Below, one piece after another: positions 25,901 through 36,758 of a stretch of DNA of 64,000 nt. Source of the stretch: Phytoseiulus persimilis (taxonomy: Eukaryota; Arthropoda; Arachnida; Mesostigmata; Phytoseiidae); NCBI GenBank assembly GCA_037576195.1, contig CM075102.1, positions 46,186,745-46,250,744 on the forward strand. Direction: 5' to 3'. A program made the position numbers and the translations under genes. The notes beneath the pieces are model-generated. The model had not been told where the DNA came from. It did not search any database and saw only the letters and a program-made list of their open reading frames with translations. Within the stretch, counting starts at the first letter, position 1. The number at the start of each line of letters is the position of its first letter.

Positions 25901-28900
25901 TAACGGAGATACACCCCTATTGATCGAGTCGATTGTGGAATGAATTATGTTCATTGCAGCTCATGGAAACACTCGTGCCTCGCATCTGCATCGCAAAAGA
26001 GCAGAGAGAGCGAGTTCGGAATCGGGAGCCATCGGAGTAAACCGCTGTTTGCGTTTGATAACCCCTCCCTGCCTCCCAGCAGCTGATCTCGACGTGTGGA
26101 CATGAAAGGAATTTTGTGAGAGACATTCAACCCGTCGCGATCTTCAGTCCCTGACGTTTCCCGTCTTTTTGGTCGACCCATCTTTTCTTTTTTTTTGAGT
26201 TTATAGAGGTGAAAAATGCATGATGCAGACCCGCGGCCCATGTTCCGCGCGGAGGTACTGTGAGACTCGCAGACCCACTAAAAACCAACCTCTTTTCCTC
26301 GACGGGTGCCGGTATCCCTAGTTTTCTCCAACACCCAGTCGGGAGACTCTGAGGTCTCAGTTTGTTGTATTATGTCGGATTGTGGTACTGCTGACTGGGT
26401 TCTGTGTGGTGAGAGAGCTATCGTACTTTTCTTTCATCCGAAGTGCCTCTGTAATGAATTTGTCGACCCACCAGCCTCGGCGCACTCTTCAATCACGCCG
26501 TCTCGCTCGCTAGCTGAATGATGGTGAGCATATTGGAGGATATGAACCGATGCGAATGTTCGATACGGTTTCCGTTCATATCCACACGAAGAAAAATTGG
26601 TCAAGGATCATTCCGAGCAACAACAGCGTCGTCAGAAACCTTGCAGGTCCTCGCTGATCGCCGTTGGTCATCGTTGGTCGTAGTCGACCGTTGCTACCAT
26701 CGCTCGCTAGTATAACCTGTAACGCAGTATCCAACAATGGCGCGAGCTACTTGTTCGTGCAATTGTAATTATTTTGACAAACGATGACAGAACCCTTTCA
26801 CATTCGAGCTGCCGACAACAGCGACTCCTTTCTGTGAAGGTTTTCGGATAGATCAAGAATCCAATACCAACACGAGCTGTTATATTGAAACGAACTAGGG
26901 ACGATACACTATTGTCAACGAATATTCAGCAAATTGGCATTGTTTGTTCGGGTGTGCTGTTTAAACGGATCTGGACTTGGGGGACGTACCCATTCCATTC
27001 AGAGTGACACGCGATGCTCTCTTTTGGCAAAACACACCCGATCACCACAAAAGCCAGCTGGAAAGTTTCGCATTCAAATCGGAAGTTGGTGTCGCGCCAA
27101 AGAGAACATCTGTGCTGCTGATGCACACGTACTTGAGAGTGGTCAGAGGAAACGAATTTTAATTCTCTGTTGATGAATCTGGAGCTGCGTGTCCACTGGC
27201 CCTTTCGGACGGCTGAATGCATGAGTAGAAGAGAATCATCAGAGACCTGTTGATGACTGTCGTGAGAGGACCCTGATGACCACAGAACCCTTCCGACTCT
27301 CTCTCTCTCTCTCTCTCTTCCTATCGAGCGTTTTCGGGACCCTCTCCTTCTCGAGATATCCGTTCGCTCGGTTGTGTGCCAATGCTCGGCGAGCTCGGCG
27401 GAATCCCGCTGCAGAAGATGAAGTCGCTTCCTGGAGCCGATCTCTCTGTGAGATGACGAGATGACGGGATATGCGAGTTCCGTACTGACCTCAGAGTCTT
27501 TCGGATGGACCGATGTTGGTTCCACGTCGATTTCATCGTTAGTAGGTCCTTCCTGGACTATTGATATTCGCACGAAAAGGTGGCATGGCTCGGTCTGTGA
27601 GTCGCATATTCCGGAACACCAGCTGTGAATTTCAGGCCAACCAGTTCAATATTGTGCGCACGTTCGTCTCGTTTCCTCGCCGCGCTTTCCGCATGGATAG
27701 TAGATACGTCACGGACGCCAAAAGCTCACATCATTCAAAGGATCCCTTTCAAGCAGAGATCAATCTTCAAGAAAAACAGAACTATTTGACCACCCGTGTC
27801 TCCGGAAGCTCCGATGCCACCTCAGTTGGTCATTGAAGCGCTGAGAAAATTGTGAAATCGCGAAAGAGCCGGGTCCACGGCATACGTTGGAAACTATCGA
27901 TGAGGAAGAATTTTCCCGGATCCCCTCGGGCATTCGGCCCCCGAAGTCTTCAGCCGCACAGAAATCAGACATGATCGCCCCATATGGACGCTGTTGTTCT
28001 TCTGAGCTTTCTGAGCCAAGTGCACCTGACAGGCCACCTGAGCAACCGGGCGATCGTTGCAACGGCTCGTCTTCGAGAGAGCGGGGGAATGGACTTGATG
28101 TCACCCTACCGACACCCGAGGACGAGAACGCGTTTGAATCCAAACAAAAGTAATTTCCGGCATCCTCGAAACTCTCCGCCGCACGCTTCTTTGTAATGAT
28201 CAACTTCTGGGGTTCCCATTACGCAGTCGAGGTGACAACGCGAAAAATGATGGCACTCACTTTCGGACATCCTTGATCGACAGAAACCCCGACCGCATTA
28301 CTATCACCATAACAGTGGCAACGCTAGCTGAGGCCGATCACCGCCATAGCTCTCGATGGTTATTCTCTGAATTATGGGAAAGAGTCCTCGCTAGGATAGA
28401 CGCTTTGAAAAAGAAGCCAACCGCTCAAACAACTTTTGAGAAACATCACTTGTATCCTCAGACCTCAGAGATAGAAGGAGACTGGCGGGCAAAAAACAAG
28501 GCGCTCATCTCAAGTTTCCGGTTGTTGCTGTTTCTGAATGACGGATTTTCGGGTGTGAGTTCTGATGGATCGAGAGGATTATGACTTTTCGGCTAGCTTC
28601 AAGGAGCAACAGATAGTCCTACGTGGGAGAGAAGAGGTAGAAGTTACGAGATGACGACTGACGTTGAGTTAGGACGGCGACGATCGTTCAAGGGGGCCCA
28701 CATGACGGCTGTCGAATGCGTCGAACGCCGCGCGAAGGGAGACCCGGGCTCGCAAGCTGTCTGTTGGTGCAGCGGTGGACGTTTTATTGCCGACGGACTT
28801 GCCGGAGCCAGCTTCGGGTCAAAGATCGAATATGGCATTCTACCAGCACAATACATCTTTCCTCGTTTTGCTGCTCTTGCGGCAGAACGACTTGACTCAA

Positions 28901-30796
28901 AACGAGACGTATCTACCATATCACAAGGGAATGCGGAGGATCAACGACACATTAGCTGTCGACCTGGTGTCGTTCTGAGAACAAAGCTCTGCGATACAGC
29001 TCAGTGAATGGTTTTCCACGTGAGCTTGTCCTCCTGATCCAGCGCCGAGTTGCGATGGATCGGTATTGTCCATTCGCGACTTCCCTGATATACGTCGCCG
29101 CGACAGGTCGGAAGTATCTGCTTGCATAACACTCCGAGAGTCGTGCGAACTGCTATCATTTAAACGATGTCATATCTCACAACGGACTCCATGAGGGAAT
29201 ACTGAAGCATCTGAGGGACATTTCGGCTTAAATCCAGTCATCTGTGACATGAGTCAATAACTTCCGCAACAAGCTCCCCGACGATCGTGGAGATCATACC
29301 AAAGTTATCACGAAACCGTGCCGCAGGATAAATATTGCACTTCAGCTCAAAAACTACCGTCAGCGCTCTCCTGGGTCGAAATGCATCATGAGGCGTGATG
29401 TTACTTGAGTGGATGTTATCACAGCAGAACGGCCATATCTCCTCTCCGTGCAACTGCATGCATATCAGTGTACCCGTGCATCGTGGAAAAATACTTCTCC
29501 CTTGTTAATCCGCAGATACTCAAGATCTCATCCGCAAGCATCGATTAATAAGGCTGCTAGCGCGGCTGTCGGCACCAGGGACCTGAGAACCAGGGAACTC
29601 GCGTGCCACCATGTGTGACAACAGGAATCACAACGCGAATCCAACGTCAGTTCGCCCTGATCAGCCGTTGTCCATGAAATTCTGTGATCGCTCAAGAAAA
29701 TCCGGAATCTACTGAGAATTCCGAGCAACCTAGCCGTCACTCTTATGAACAACTCATTCCGAAATGGCCATCACTCTTTTACGAAATCCCGAGTAGCCCA
29801 CTTTTCAGTAAGCCCGCCAATACTTCTATGGACCGAGGCTTGCAGCCTCGCAGTACGGTCGGAAACGATGCGGGGTTTCCTGAACACGAGCAGCCACCGT
29901 TCTGAGGATCGTGGGATTGCTCACGGTTTGGAAACAATGCTCTCAGATATCACCAGCGGCTCGGCGAATCAATTGACGGCATCTTTTGAGCCGATGAAAT
30001 TCATCGTCATCTCTCAGACGCTGTACTATCTTGGGCTCGTGAGGTTTCAGTCCTAGATGTTTCGTGGCTATCAGCCGCGCTCTTTCACGTCTGCCTTTGA
30101 TTTCGCGGGCGCTCTTTCGCATCGAGGCCCTACATTCCGGCTGAGCTTTCTGCTTCAACTTGTGCCGCAAGCCTCGTGTGGAGGGCGAAGCAGATGGAAA
30201 TATTCCGTCTTCATGATGGAATTCAGAGGGAACCGATTCGAGAAGCCTTGAACCTCACACCGAACACTCTTTGGGTCCCTGCCGACCCACACGAACGATT
30301 TTTCGAAACTTCGATTCTATCTTTTTTAGTTGTGGAAAAATGATTCATCATTGAGGGTTTGGAGACAACCTCGTTCAATATCGGATGATTTGGAAGAACT
30401 GCCCGGTTGGGAGAACAAACTGAAGTCGGTGCTCTTTCCGTAGAACAAGGTTTGAGAGAAAGTATGACGCTTTTTTTCTTGGCCCAAATTACATCAGGTT
30501 CATGAGGGTGGAAGGAATAATGTCGCCTCACACTACTTCTGACTCGCGGAGAACTCACTGCCAATGAATGTCTTGCACTGGCGATCCCTCACGATCTTGC
30601 CAACGAAGCACCTGACTCGCTTATGGGCCACAGTCTTCATCCAAGTTTCCAGGCTTACATGGCACTCCTCCACGACCGTATCGTGGGGCTGAACCATCAG
30701 ACATCTTACGGCGACACAAATGTGTCGAGTGGGAGGCGAGATGGAAAATCGGTGACTTCTAGCGAGTAATTTTCTTGTATGGTCATCACCAGCGCA
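19911..30796. other. Long intergenic region, no secure gene
   Basis: I recognise no gene in these 10.9 kb. Overlapping plus-strand frames at 20097-20545 start 230 bp upstream of the IDE-like start codon and could be a divergent gene sharing its promoter. They read SGSMECNLSFIDSDLTG and GLEEYCQRLHRANEY in different frames and match nothing I know. A minus-strand frame of 215 codons (27573-26926) is partly explained by a CT repeat that has no stop codons. Frames at 27842-28584 on the plus strand are of chance length. No tRNA or repeat array is visible. Confidence 0.45.
27297..27318. repeat. (CT)n microsatellite
   Basis: About eleven CT units. In the minus-strand reading it gives an Arg-Glu run, which inflates the apparent open frame at 26926-27573. 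Confidence 0.9.
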
Positions 30797-31130
30797 GGAT
30801 CGATTTCCGCGCTAGGCCAACTCCCACGCAGGGCCCATTTCAGCGAAGAACACCTCTGCGCGTAGAGCCACGTGGTACGATGCAAGTTTTCCAACTTTTC
30901 GTACGTCTGCTTCCCCGCTGTCTATGGAATTTGCAGGAAGTCAGGAGCAAAATCTTCCACGAGTGAAGCGAGCGGCAACCCATAGCACAAGCCACAATAT
31001 CGCCCTGCGCGGAAGTTGGCCTTGCGCGAAAATCGGCCCTGCGTGGAAGTTGGTCCTACGCGGCAGCTGGCCCTGCGCAGGAATCGGTCCTGCGAGTAAG
31101 TTGGCCATCCGCGGAAGCTGGCCACGGAGC
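30797..31130. repeat. Degenerate 17-bp minisatellite with an inverted partner
   Basis: From about 31000 to 31127, copies of GCCCTGCGCGGAAGTTG-like units repeat with a 17-bp period. Because 17 x 3 = 51, one plus frame shows a 17-residue repeat (LRGSWPCAKIGPAWKLV type). A segment at about 30797-30845 matches the reverse complement of the array (minus strand GGCCCTGCGTGGGAGTTGG), so the locus could fold back on itself across about 150 bp. Confidence 0.7.
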
Positions 31131-31995
31131 TCACGTCATCTCAATAATATCCTGGAGGACGCACGGGCCTCATCCAGCCGCTGGATGTGTTTGATTCCCG
31201 GCAGTACCAATCGTTCGTCCGCTTCATAACGGGCACTGTTGTTGATGAGACCGGGTTCAATTTATGGCAAGATATTTGGACGACTTACAGACGCTGATCT
31301 CCGAATGTCAGAATTCATACCGTTGGCCCCTGTCGCCTTCACCACCAGCCTATACTGGAAAGTAATCGATGGTTCCCTGCAAATTATCCAACATGAAAAA
31401 TGCTTCCTCAGTTCTCTCTGGCTCCAACCCGTTCCGGAAGAAAGGCGTTGAGAAACTGCCTGTGTCGGCTGAGGAAGCCGACGTTCCAACGAAGACCTGT
31501 ATTCCGCCGATGTGTGAATGGCCAGAATTCAGGATAAATATCAGTTGAGAGAACGGGGGACTCGAAAGATCGAGTGCTCCCCTCGTCGATGTGGGCCAAT
31601 TCCTAACTGGTATGAAGCATCAGCTGAGTGCGCAACAAGTTGAGCTGCGCACTGGACGCTGAGAAGAGGGTTCGTACAAGAATAGCGGCATTCTCCCCTC
31701 GCTCGACGGAACAACGCGTGCTGCACCATCCAATAAGGCTCGAAAGCTGCCGAAATGCATAGGGGCCAAAGGCATGCGCTATCCACTGATCTCTCGAAAT
31801 GAAGGACCTTTGTTTTCCGGCTGAGCCTCTCAGCCAGCCCTCAGAAGTGTCCCGGGATCACCTTTCGGTATTGCTTCAATAACACTCCCTATCGCCTCGC
31901 AAATCCCATTGCGGGTGGTGGGCTTGGGTCTTAAGATGGTTCAGATTTGATTCTGATATAAATTAAATCCTCTTTTTACCACACAAGAAATTTTT
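31131..31995. other. Intergenic, no gene seen
   Basis: No conserved frame, RNA gene or repeat is visible between the minisatellite and the tRNA-like fragment. Confidence 0.5.
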
Positions 31996-32050
31996 GGTGT
32001 CGGCCGGGGATCGAACCCGCAATTGCTAGCTTAGCGTGGCACCCAAGGAC
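31996..32050 (-). mobile_element. tRNA-derived SINE or tRNA-like fragment
   Basis: On the minus strand the end of this piece reads GCGGGTTCGATCCCCGGC, a strong RNA polymerase III B-box in a T-arm context, followed by CGACACC as in the acceptor of a tRNA-like head. The matching 5' acceptor (GGTGTCG) is not found upstream, so it is truncated rather than a working tRNA gene. A 10-bp direct repeat AAGGACCAAT occurs at 32045-32054 and 32061-32070 next to it, possibly from insertion. Confidence 0.5.
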
Positions 32051-34428
32051 CAATGAAATGAAGGACCAATAGCTGTCAGTGTCGCCAGAACCACAATAGC
32101 TGTGACAATCGCTGCCGAGGGGAACAACCATTCAACCACGGGTTCCCAGATAACGCTACCAGTGTAGAACTGATGAGCAGTTGCGCACCATGATGAATGC
32201 TTAGCGATAAAACATTCGTCATTAGCTTCCGAGCCGAATCGAGATCTCTGAAGCCTAAACTTTGAGGGCTTCAGTAACGTTCCGGGCGGCCAGATTATCC
32301 CGAAACCTGGCTTATATGCTTGCTCAACAAATTAAGGGAACATCGATCGGGAAAGTCAGAGGAACTTGGATGCCAGCCGAAAGAAACCGATTAGCCAGCT
32401 GTCTCAAACGGTTTTTTAAAGGGCTCGATCAGGCATGCCCGACTCGATGGAATCTTTCGCACTGTTTTAACATCTCCATCATCGATATTCATATCCTCGT
32501 TCCCCTCCGGAACGAACGCGGGGCTCTGTGTCCGATGCCTCCATGCAGCAATGAGAGGCTTCGCGTTCACCTCCGACCAAGTGTTTCTGATGAGGCTGAC
32601 AGCAAGCGGGACGTCGAAGTTTGCTTCTCAGAAAAGCTCCACATCCATGCGTGAGGGCTCCCTCCCGTCGGAAAACCGTCCAGGGAGCGCTGTGGTGCAG
32701 AGCCATCGGCTGAGTGAGAGACGTTATGTTGAGAGGCAGATAGCGGGTTCTGATGATATCGTACTCCAGCGCGAAATCGTCTTTTAGGTCTTGTGGGTGG
32801 TTGCTGCAGTATCAAGCAAACGATTTTATCTGATAGGTCACTTCACTTCGCCTCACGCCACTGTGGCTCGACACCCTGTGCGATGACACCAAAAATCCAT
32901 TCTCCAAGAGACTTCAAGCATCGATTCATTGATGTGATTCTTCTCGAATGCACGCGGATTTTCGGGATGATGAACCAGGAAACCTGACAACAACCCTCCA
33001 CTCTGGGTATTTTTTTACAATTATTGTCTGCATACCCTCGAGTAAGTCGCGCTCTCTGATTTCCTGACTTGCACTGGTAAAGGACTTCATCTCTCTACCG
33101 ACAGGAACTCCCAAATTATGACCTCTAGAAAGACTTGGATCTGTCAGCGTTTCTCCCGAACGCTGTGACATGCGTGCCGCAATCCAGACCACGATCCCGA
33201 CATGCGTGTCCCAATCGAGACCACGCTCCCAACGCGCGTGGTTGTATCTGGCATTTATAAAAACAGTGGCGATCTATGAATAAAAGAAAATGATAGAGCT
33301 GTCCTCTGGGATCGGAGCTTCTTCCAACCATAGAAGACTCTTCCGGAAGTGTCTCGAATGTCGGCTCGAGAAAAAATAGCATCTCGTAGTGGGAGACGAG
33401 AGCTTCCCGATGCGCATAGCGGGAAACTCCCAGAAGCTACGAATGTTCTCACCAGGGTCAATCATCGGACGAAAAATGGACCCGCCCCAACTTCATGCCT
33501 TCAACATCCGAGCTCAGAACCGATGTAGATCATAGGAAACAGAGTCTGCGGACCACAGAGCGGAGAGATCGGCGTTGAGAGTTCCCGCGAAGAGGAGCCT
33601 CGCGCGCTTTGGTCTCATCCGGAACCGAAATGCCGCGAAAATGTTGGTCCCTGACCTCTCAACATTGGCGGGACATATATGTTCCAGTGTGACCGGAAGG
33701 GTAGACCAAGGCGTTCGTGAACCGGGCACGACTGTAGTAAGGACATCATGTCGCTACGGCTGATTTTGGAACGAGCTTTTGTGAAAGACAAGAACTCCGT
33801 CATTCACCTCTGATTTCCGAACATTCACCATCCTCTTTCCGACCTTTTCTGGGCTCCAAAATCTGAACCACTAACGAAGGCAACAGGAACGGAGCGCTCT
33901 CGATGTGACGGTTCGTCTTGGAGACTTTCAGTTATTTCTACGTGTTGAGCAATCTGTGACGCATGGTCACCCATAAAGAAGCCTCAGCATGAGCGCTCTT
34001 GATTCGGAGCTGGACATCCCGAAGGTTTAAATCCAAAGAGTACAAAGCTCCATTCAGTGGCTGTTTAGCAGGTCTCGGATACGTCCGTTCAATTGTATCA
34101 CCCTCGCGTGTGCGCGCCTCGGATTTGTAAACATCAGCTGGCGGGATCCGGCACGCGAAGCCACCGGAACAACACGAGCTTGTTTGAGCTGAGGGAAACT
34201 CCCGAGCCTCACACAGGAGAGCAAAGAGCTCTTTCCGAGTAGAACACGACTTTTGAATGCTTTCGGACGCGAAACTCGCAGAGAATACAGTACAAGGCCC
34301 GGGCCCAGAATGTGGGAACCGCCAGTTTTAGCGGTGCCAGGCCTTGGGAGAGGGCGATTCCAGACAGCGGCCCGGCATCTCGCAGAATTCGAACAGAGAA
34401 GATTTTCTCCACAAACTGCCTCAACGAA
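32051..34428. other. Upstream region of the CWF19L1 homologue
   Basis: No gene is recognised. The last few hundred bases should hold the promoter and 5' UTR of the CWF19L1 homologue. The reading frame is open upstream of its ATG back to 34312, but those residues show no family similarity. Confidence 0.5.
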
Positions 34429-35997
34429 ATGACCAGAGTTTTGAAAATATTGGTTTGTGGTGATGTTGACGGGAAGTTCGACCTACTGTACAAACGAGTG
34501 CGGTCTATACTGAACAAAGGCCAGCAGTTCGACAGTCTCTTCGTAGTTGGCGAATTCTTCTCACCGTTCGCCGAAACGTTGTCCGCTTGGGAAAGCTATG
34601 CCACTGGAGAGAAAGAGGTGCCTATCGCGACTTACATCCTTGGCCCGAAGTCAGAAAACCTCTCGAAGTTCTTCGAAAATGCCAAAGATGGGACAGAGCT
34701 TTGCCCGAACGTTATTTATATGGGAACCAGAGGAGTCATTACTCTAGCCGGAGGTTTGAGAGTTGCATACTTTTCCGGGACGGACTGTGGCGCCATCAAG
34801 TCTTCGAATCACACCTACAGCCTCCAAGACGTCCACAAATACCTTCGGCCCCTCGTGACTTCGGAGGCCAACGTAGACATCCTCTTGACATCTGATTGGC
34901 CCGCAGGAATTATGAAATACGCTCCGAATAACCAAAAGGCATCGTCGATGTCCGGGAGCTCCGGGATGGCACAGTTAGCGTATTTTCTGAAACCGAGGTA
35001 TCACTTCACCTCGTCGAAAGATTTCTTCTATGAGCGAGCTCCATTCCGGAACCACATGATCCTAACAGAACGACCCGTTCAAGCTACAAGATTCATATCC
35101 GTTTCGAATGTAGGCTCAAAGGAGAAGAACTTGTATGCGTTCAGCATCACGCCGATGATCCACGCAAGCATTGCTGAAGTGAGCAAACAGGCAGACAACA
35201 CGACCGAGAATCCCTATCCTGCTTTCGATCTGCCCCAAGAGGAAGAGAAGGCGTTCAGGGGCTTCTTCTACGATCAAAACGCAATGTATGACGAGCCTCG
35301 GAAGAAGAAGCAGAGGAAGGATCATGCCCCTCGACTCCAGCAAATCTCGCAAGACGATTGCTGGTTCTGCTTGGCGAGTCCCAAGGTCGCAAAACACCTA
35401 GTTTGCTCCGTGGGGGACACGTGCTATATCGCCATGGCTAAAGGCGCCATAGTTCCTTTTCATTGTTTACTTCTCCCAATCGGACATCACAGAAATATGT
35501 CTGACCTCGAACTGGACACGAGGATCGAGCTTGCCAAGTACAAGGATGCTTTGAACAAGTTTTTCGCCTCGAAAGAGATGTACGCTGTTTACTTCGAGCG
35601 TAACTACAAGTGCTCTCACATGCAGTTGCAGGTTGTTCCAATCAGCAACAAGATTTCCGAGAGCGGAGTTCAAAGTGCCTTCGAGGACTACGGTGCTTCC
35701 GTTGGGATCAAGCTAGAGGTTATCCCTAAGAACACCGATATCTCGCAAGTCGTTCCGAAGGGACAAGCCTATTTCTTTGCCGAATTTGGAAACGTGAAGA
35801 TGCTCTCGAGAATCAAGGGTAACTTCCCTATAAACTTTGGTCGCGAAGTTGTTTGTTGTAGCGATATCCTGGACATGTGTGAGCGGTCGGATTGGAAGCA
35901 CTGCACGGTTTCTGACCGGGAAGAAACAGAAATGACAAAGAATTTCAGGGATGAATTCAAAGCGTTTGATTTCACTCTCGATGACGATGGCGAATAG
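34429..35997 (+). CDS. CWF19L1: CWF19-like protein 1 (Drn1 family)
   Basis: This is a homologue of human CWF19L1 and yeast Drn1, a spliceosome-associated factor linked to intron-lariat turnover in the nucleus. The start ATG at 34429 is chosen over in-frame codons back to 34312 because MTRVLKILVCGDVDGKFDLL matches the family start. This gives 522 aa (human 538). Residues 1-230 form the metallophosphoesterase-like region with CGDVDGKFD near the start and DILLTSDWPAG (150-160). A basic RKKKQRK stretch (291-297) may be a nuclear signal. The CwfJ_C_1 domain (about 308-405) has the WFC start, the HCLLLPIGHH block and ERNYKCSHMQLQV, resembling a HIT fold. CwfJ_C_2 follows to the acidic end. The gene is a single exon, while the human gene has many introns. 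A poly(A) signal follows at 36050. Identity is very secure. Confidence 0.95.
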   Translation: MTRVLKILVCGDVDGKFDLLYKRVRSILNKGQQFDSLFVVGEFFSPFAETLSAWESYATGEKEVPIATYILGPKSENLSKFFENAKDGTELCPNVIYMGTRGVITLAGGLRVAYFSGTDCGAIKSSNHTYSLQDVHKYLRPLVTSEANVDILLTSDWPAGIMKYAPNNQKASSMSGSSGMAQLAYFLKPRYHFTSSKDFFYERAPFRNHMILTERPVQATRFISVSNVGSKEKNLYAFSITPMIHASIAEVSKQADNTTENPYPAFDLPQEEEKAFRGFFYDQNAMYDEPRKKKQRKDHAPRLQQISQDDCWFCLASPKVAKHLVCSVGDTCYIAMAKGAIVPFHCLLLPIGHHRNMSDLELDTRIELAKYKDALNKFFASKEMYAVYFERNYKCSHMQLQVVPISNKISESGVQSAFEDYGASVGIKLEVIPKNTDISQVVPKGQAYFFAEFGNVKMLSRIKGNFPINFGREVVCCSDILDMCERSDWKHCTVSDREETEMTKNFRDEFKAFDFTLDDDGE

Positions 35998-36049
35998 TCT
36001 GTAATGCAATGCGAGAATCATCTTTGTTCATAGATCGGCTTCTCCTGTA

Positions 36050-36055
36050 AATAAA
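36050..36055 (+). terminator. Poly(A) signal AATAAA of the CWF19L1 homologue
   Basis: AATAAA lies 53 nt after the stop codon within TCCTGTAAATAAAAT. The same 15-mer carries the poly(A) signal of the LDB gene near 61969. Confidence 0.75.
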
Positions 36056-36057
36056 AT

Positions 36058-36525
36058 TTATGTGAATATTAATGTGCATATTGCATCACCGGAGAAATCA
36101 TTCCTCATCGTTATGGAACAATAGATGATCAGCCGGTGATCGTTGAAGGATAGTAGGCTTCGGATTTCGGACGTCGACAATTGGTCGATGAAAATATTTC
36201 TATCCCAGGCAGGACACAGTTTCAGCCGATAATGTGGTTCCCTGGAAGAACTGGACGAGCGTCTTCTAGGTCGGCCGTGAGACGCGTTTCTCGAGCAAGA
36301 CAGTAATGCAGGTTTCAGAGCATCCCTGATCCCTGGATGTTTCTCATCCGATTCCGGTGCTTCGATAAACTCCCACTCCATCTCCGCGGAAGCCGAATGG
36401 TGCTGAACGGCTGGCGTCTTGAAAAATTCGGGAATAATCTTCAGCTCTTTCGCTGCCCTGACGGAAGCGAGTCCGTTGTCGGAGACGATCCCACTGTCGT
36501 CTCCGTATGAATTGTCGCCAGGTCT
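36058..36525 (-). CDS. Possible 3' exon of an unrecognised gene, convergent with CWF19L1
   Basis: A minus-strand frame is open for 156 codons including its TAA stop at 36058. It encodes an acidic, Ser-rich segment (reading KELKIIPEFFKTP, then EMEWEFIEAPESDEKHP) followed by RRRSSSSSREPHYRLKL. A second minus-strand frame (36758-36441, reading FLLQFDVRKAIRRS) overlaps its start and could be joined to it by a short intron or a frameshift. Its stop would lie only about 60 nt from the stop of the convergent CWF19L1 gene. I recognise no family and the lengths are compatible with chance, so this is a weak call. Confidence 0.22.
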   Translation of the reverse strand, partial: RPGDNSYGDDSGIVSDNGLASVRAAKELKIIPEFFKTPAVQHHSASAEMEWEFIEAPESDEKHPGIRDALKPALLSCSRNASHGRPRRRSSSSSREPHYRLKLCPAWDRNIFIDQLSTSEIRSLLSFNDHRLIIYCSITMRNDFSGDAICTLIFT

Positions 36526-36758
36526 TCAGGAGATAACGCCGTCCGCTCGTCTTCATAATGTTTGGAGAAGGGGTTCCCTTCCCACATGGAGGAAATCGTC
36601 GCTCGAGTTTCATGATGTCGATTCACCGATCTGCGAATCGCCTTTCTGACATCAAATTGGAGGAGGAAATGAAAGAATACTTTGAGCGATGATGGATAAA
36701 TCTCCGGGTGTATTTTGTACGTCGGGCTTGAAAGGTCACGCGGGAAAGGCTTGGAATA

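Noticed and set aside
26926..27573. A 215-codon minus-strand frame
   Set aside because: A (CT)n repeat without stops extends it. The product is Ser/Arg-rich without a family match, so I did not call it a gene.
27842..28584. Consecutive protein-like plus frames
   Set aside because: Lengths of about 90-150 codons are expected several times by chance in a 64-kb six-frame scan. The frames overlap and no splice pattern could be established.
34312..34428. In-frame N-terminal extension of CWF19L1
   Set aside because: The 39 extra residues show no similarity to the family, and the conserved start begins at the ATG at 34429.
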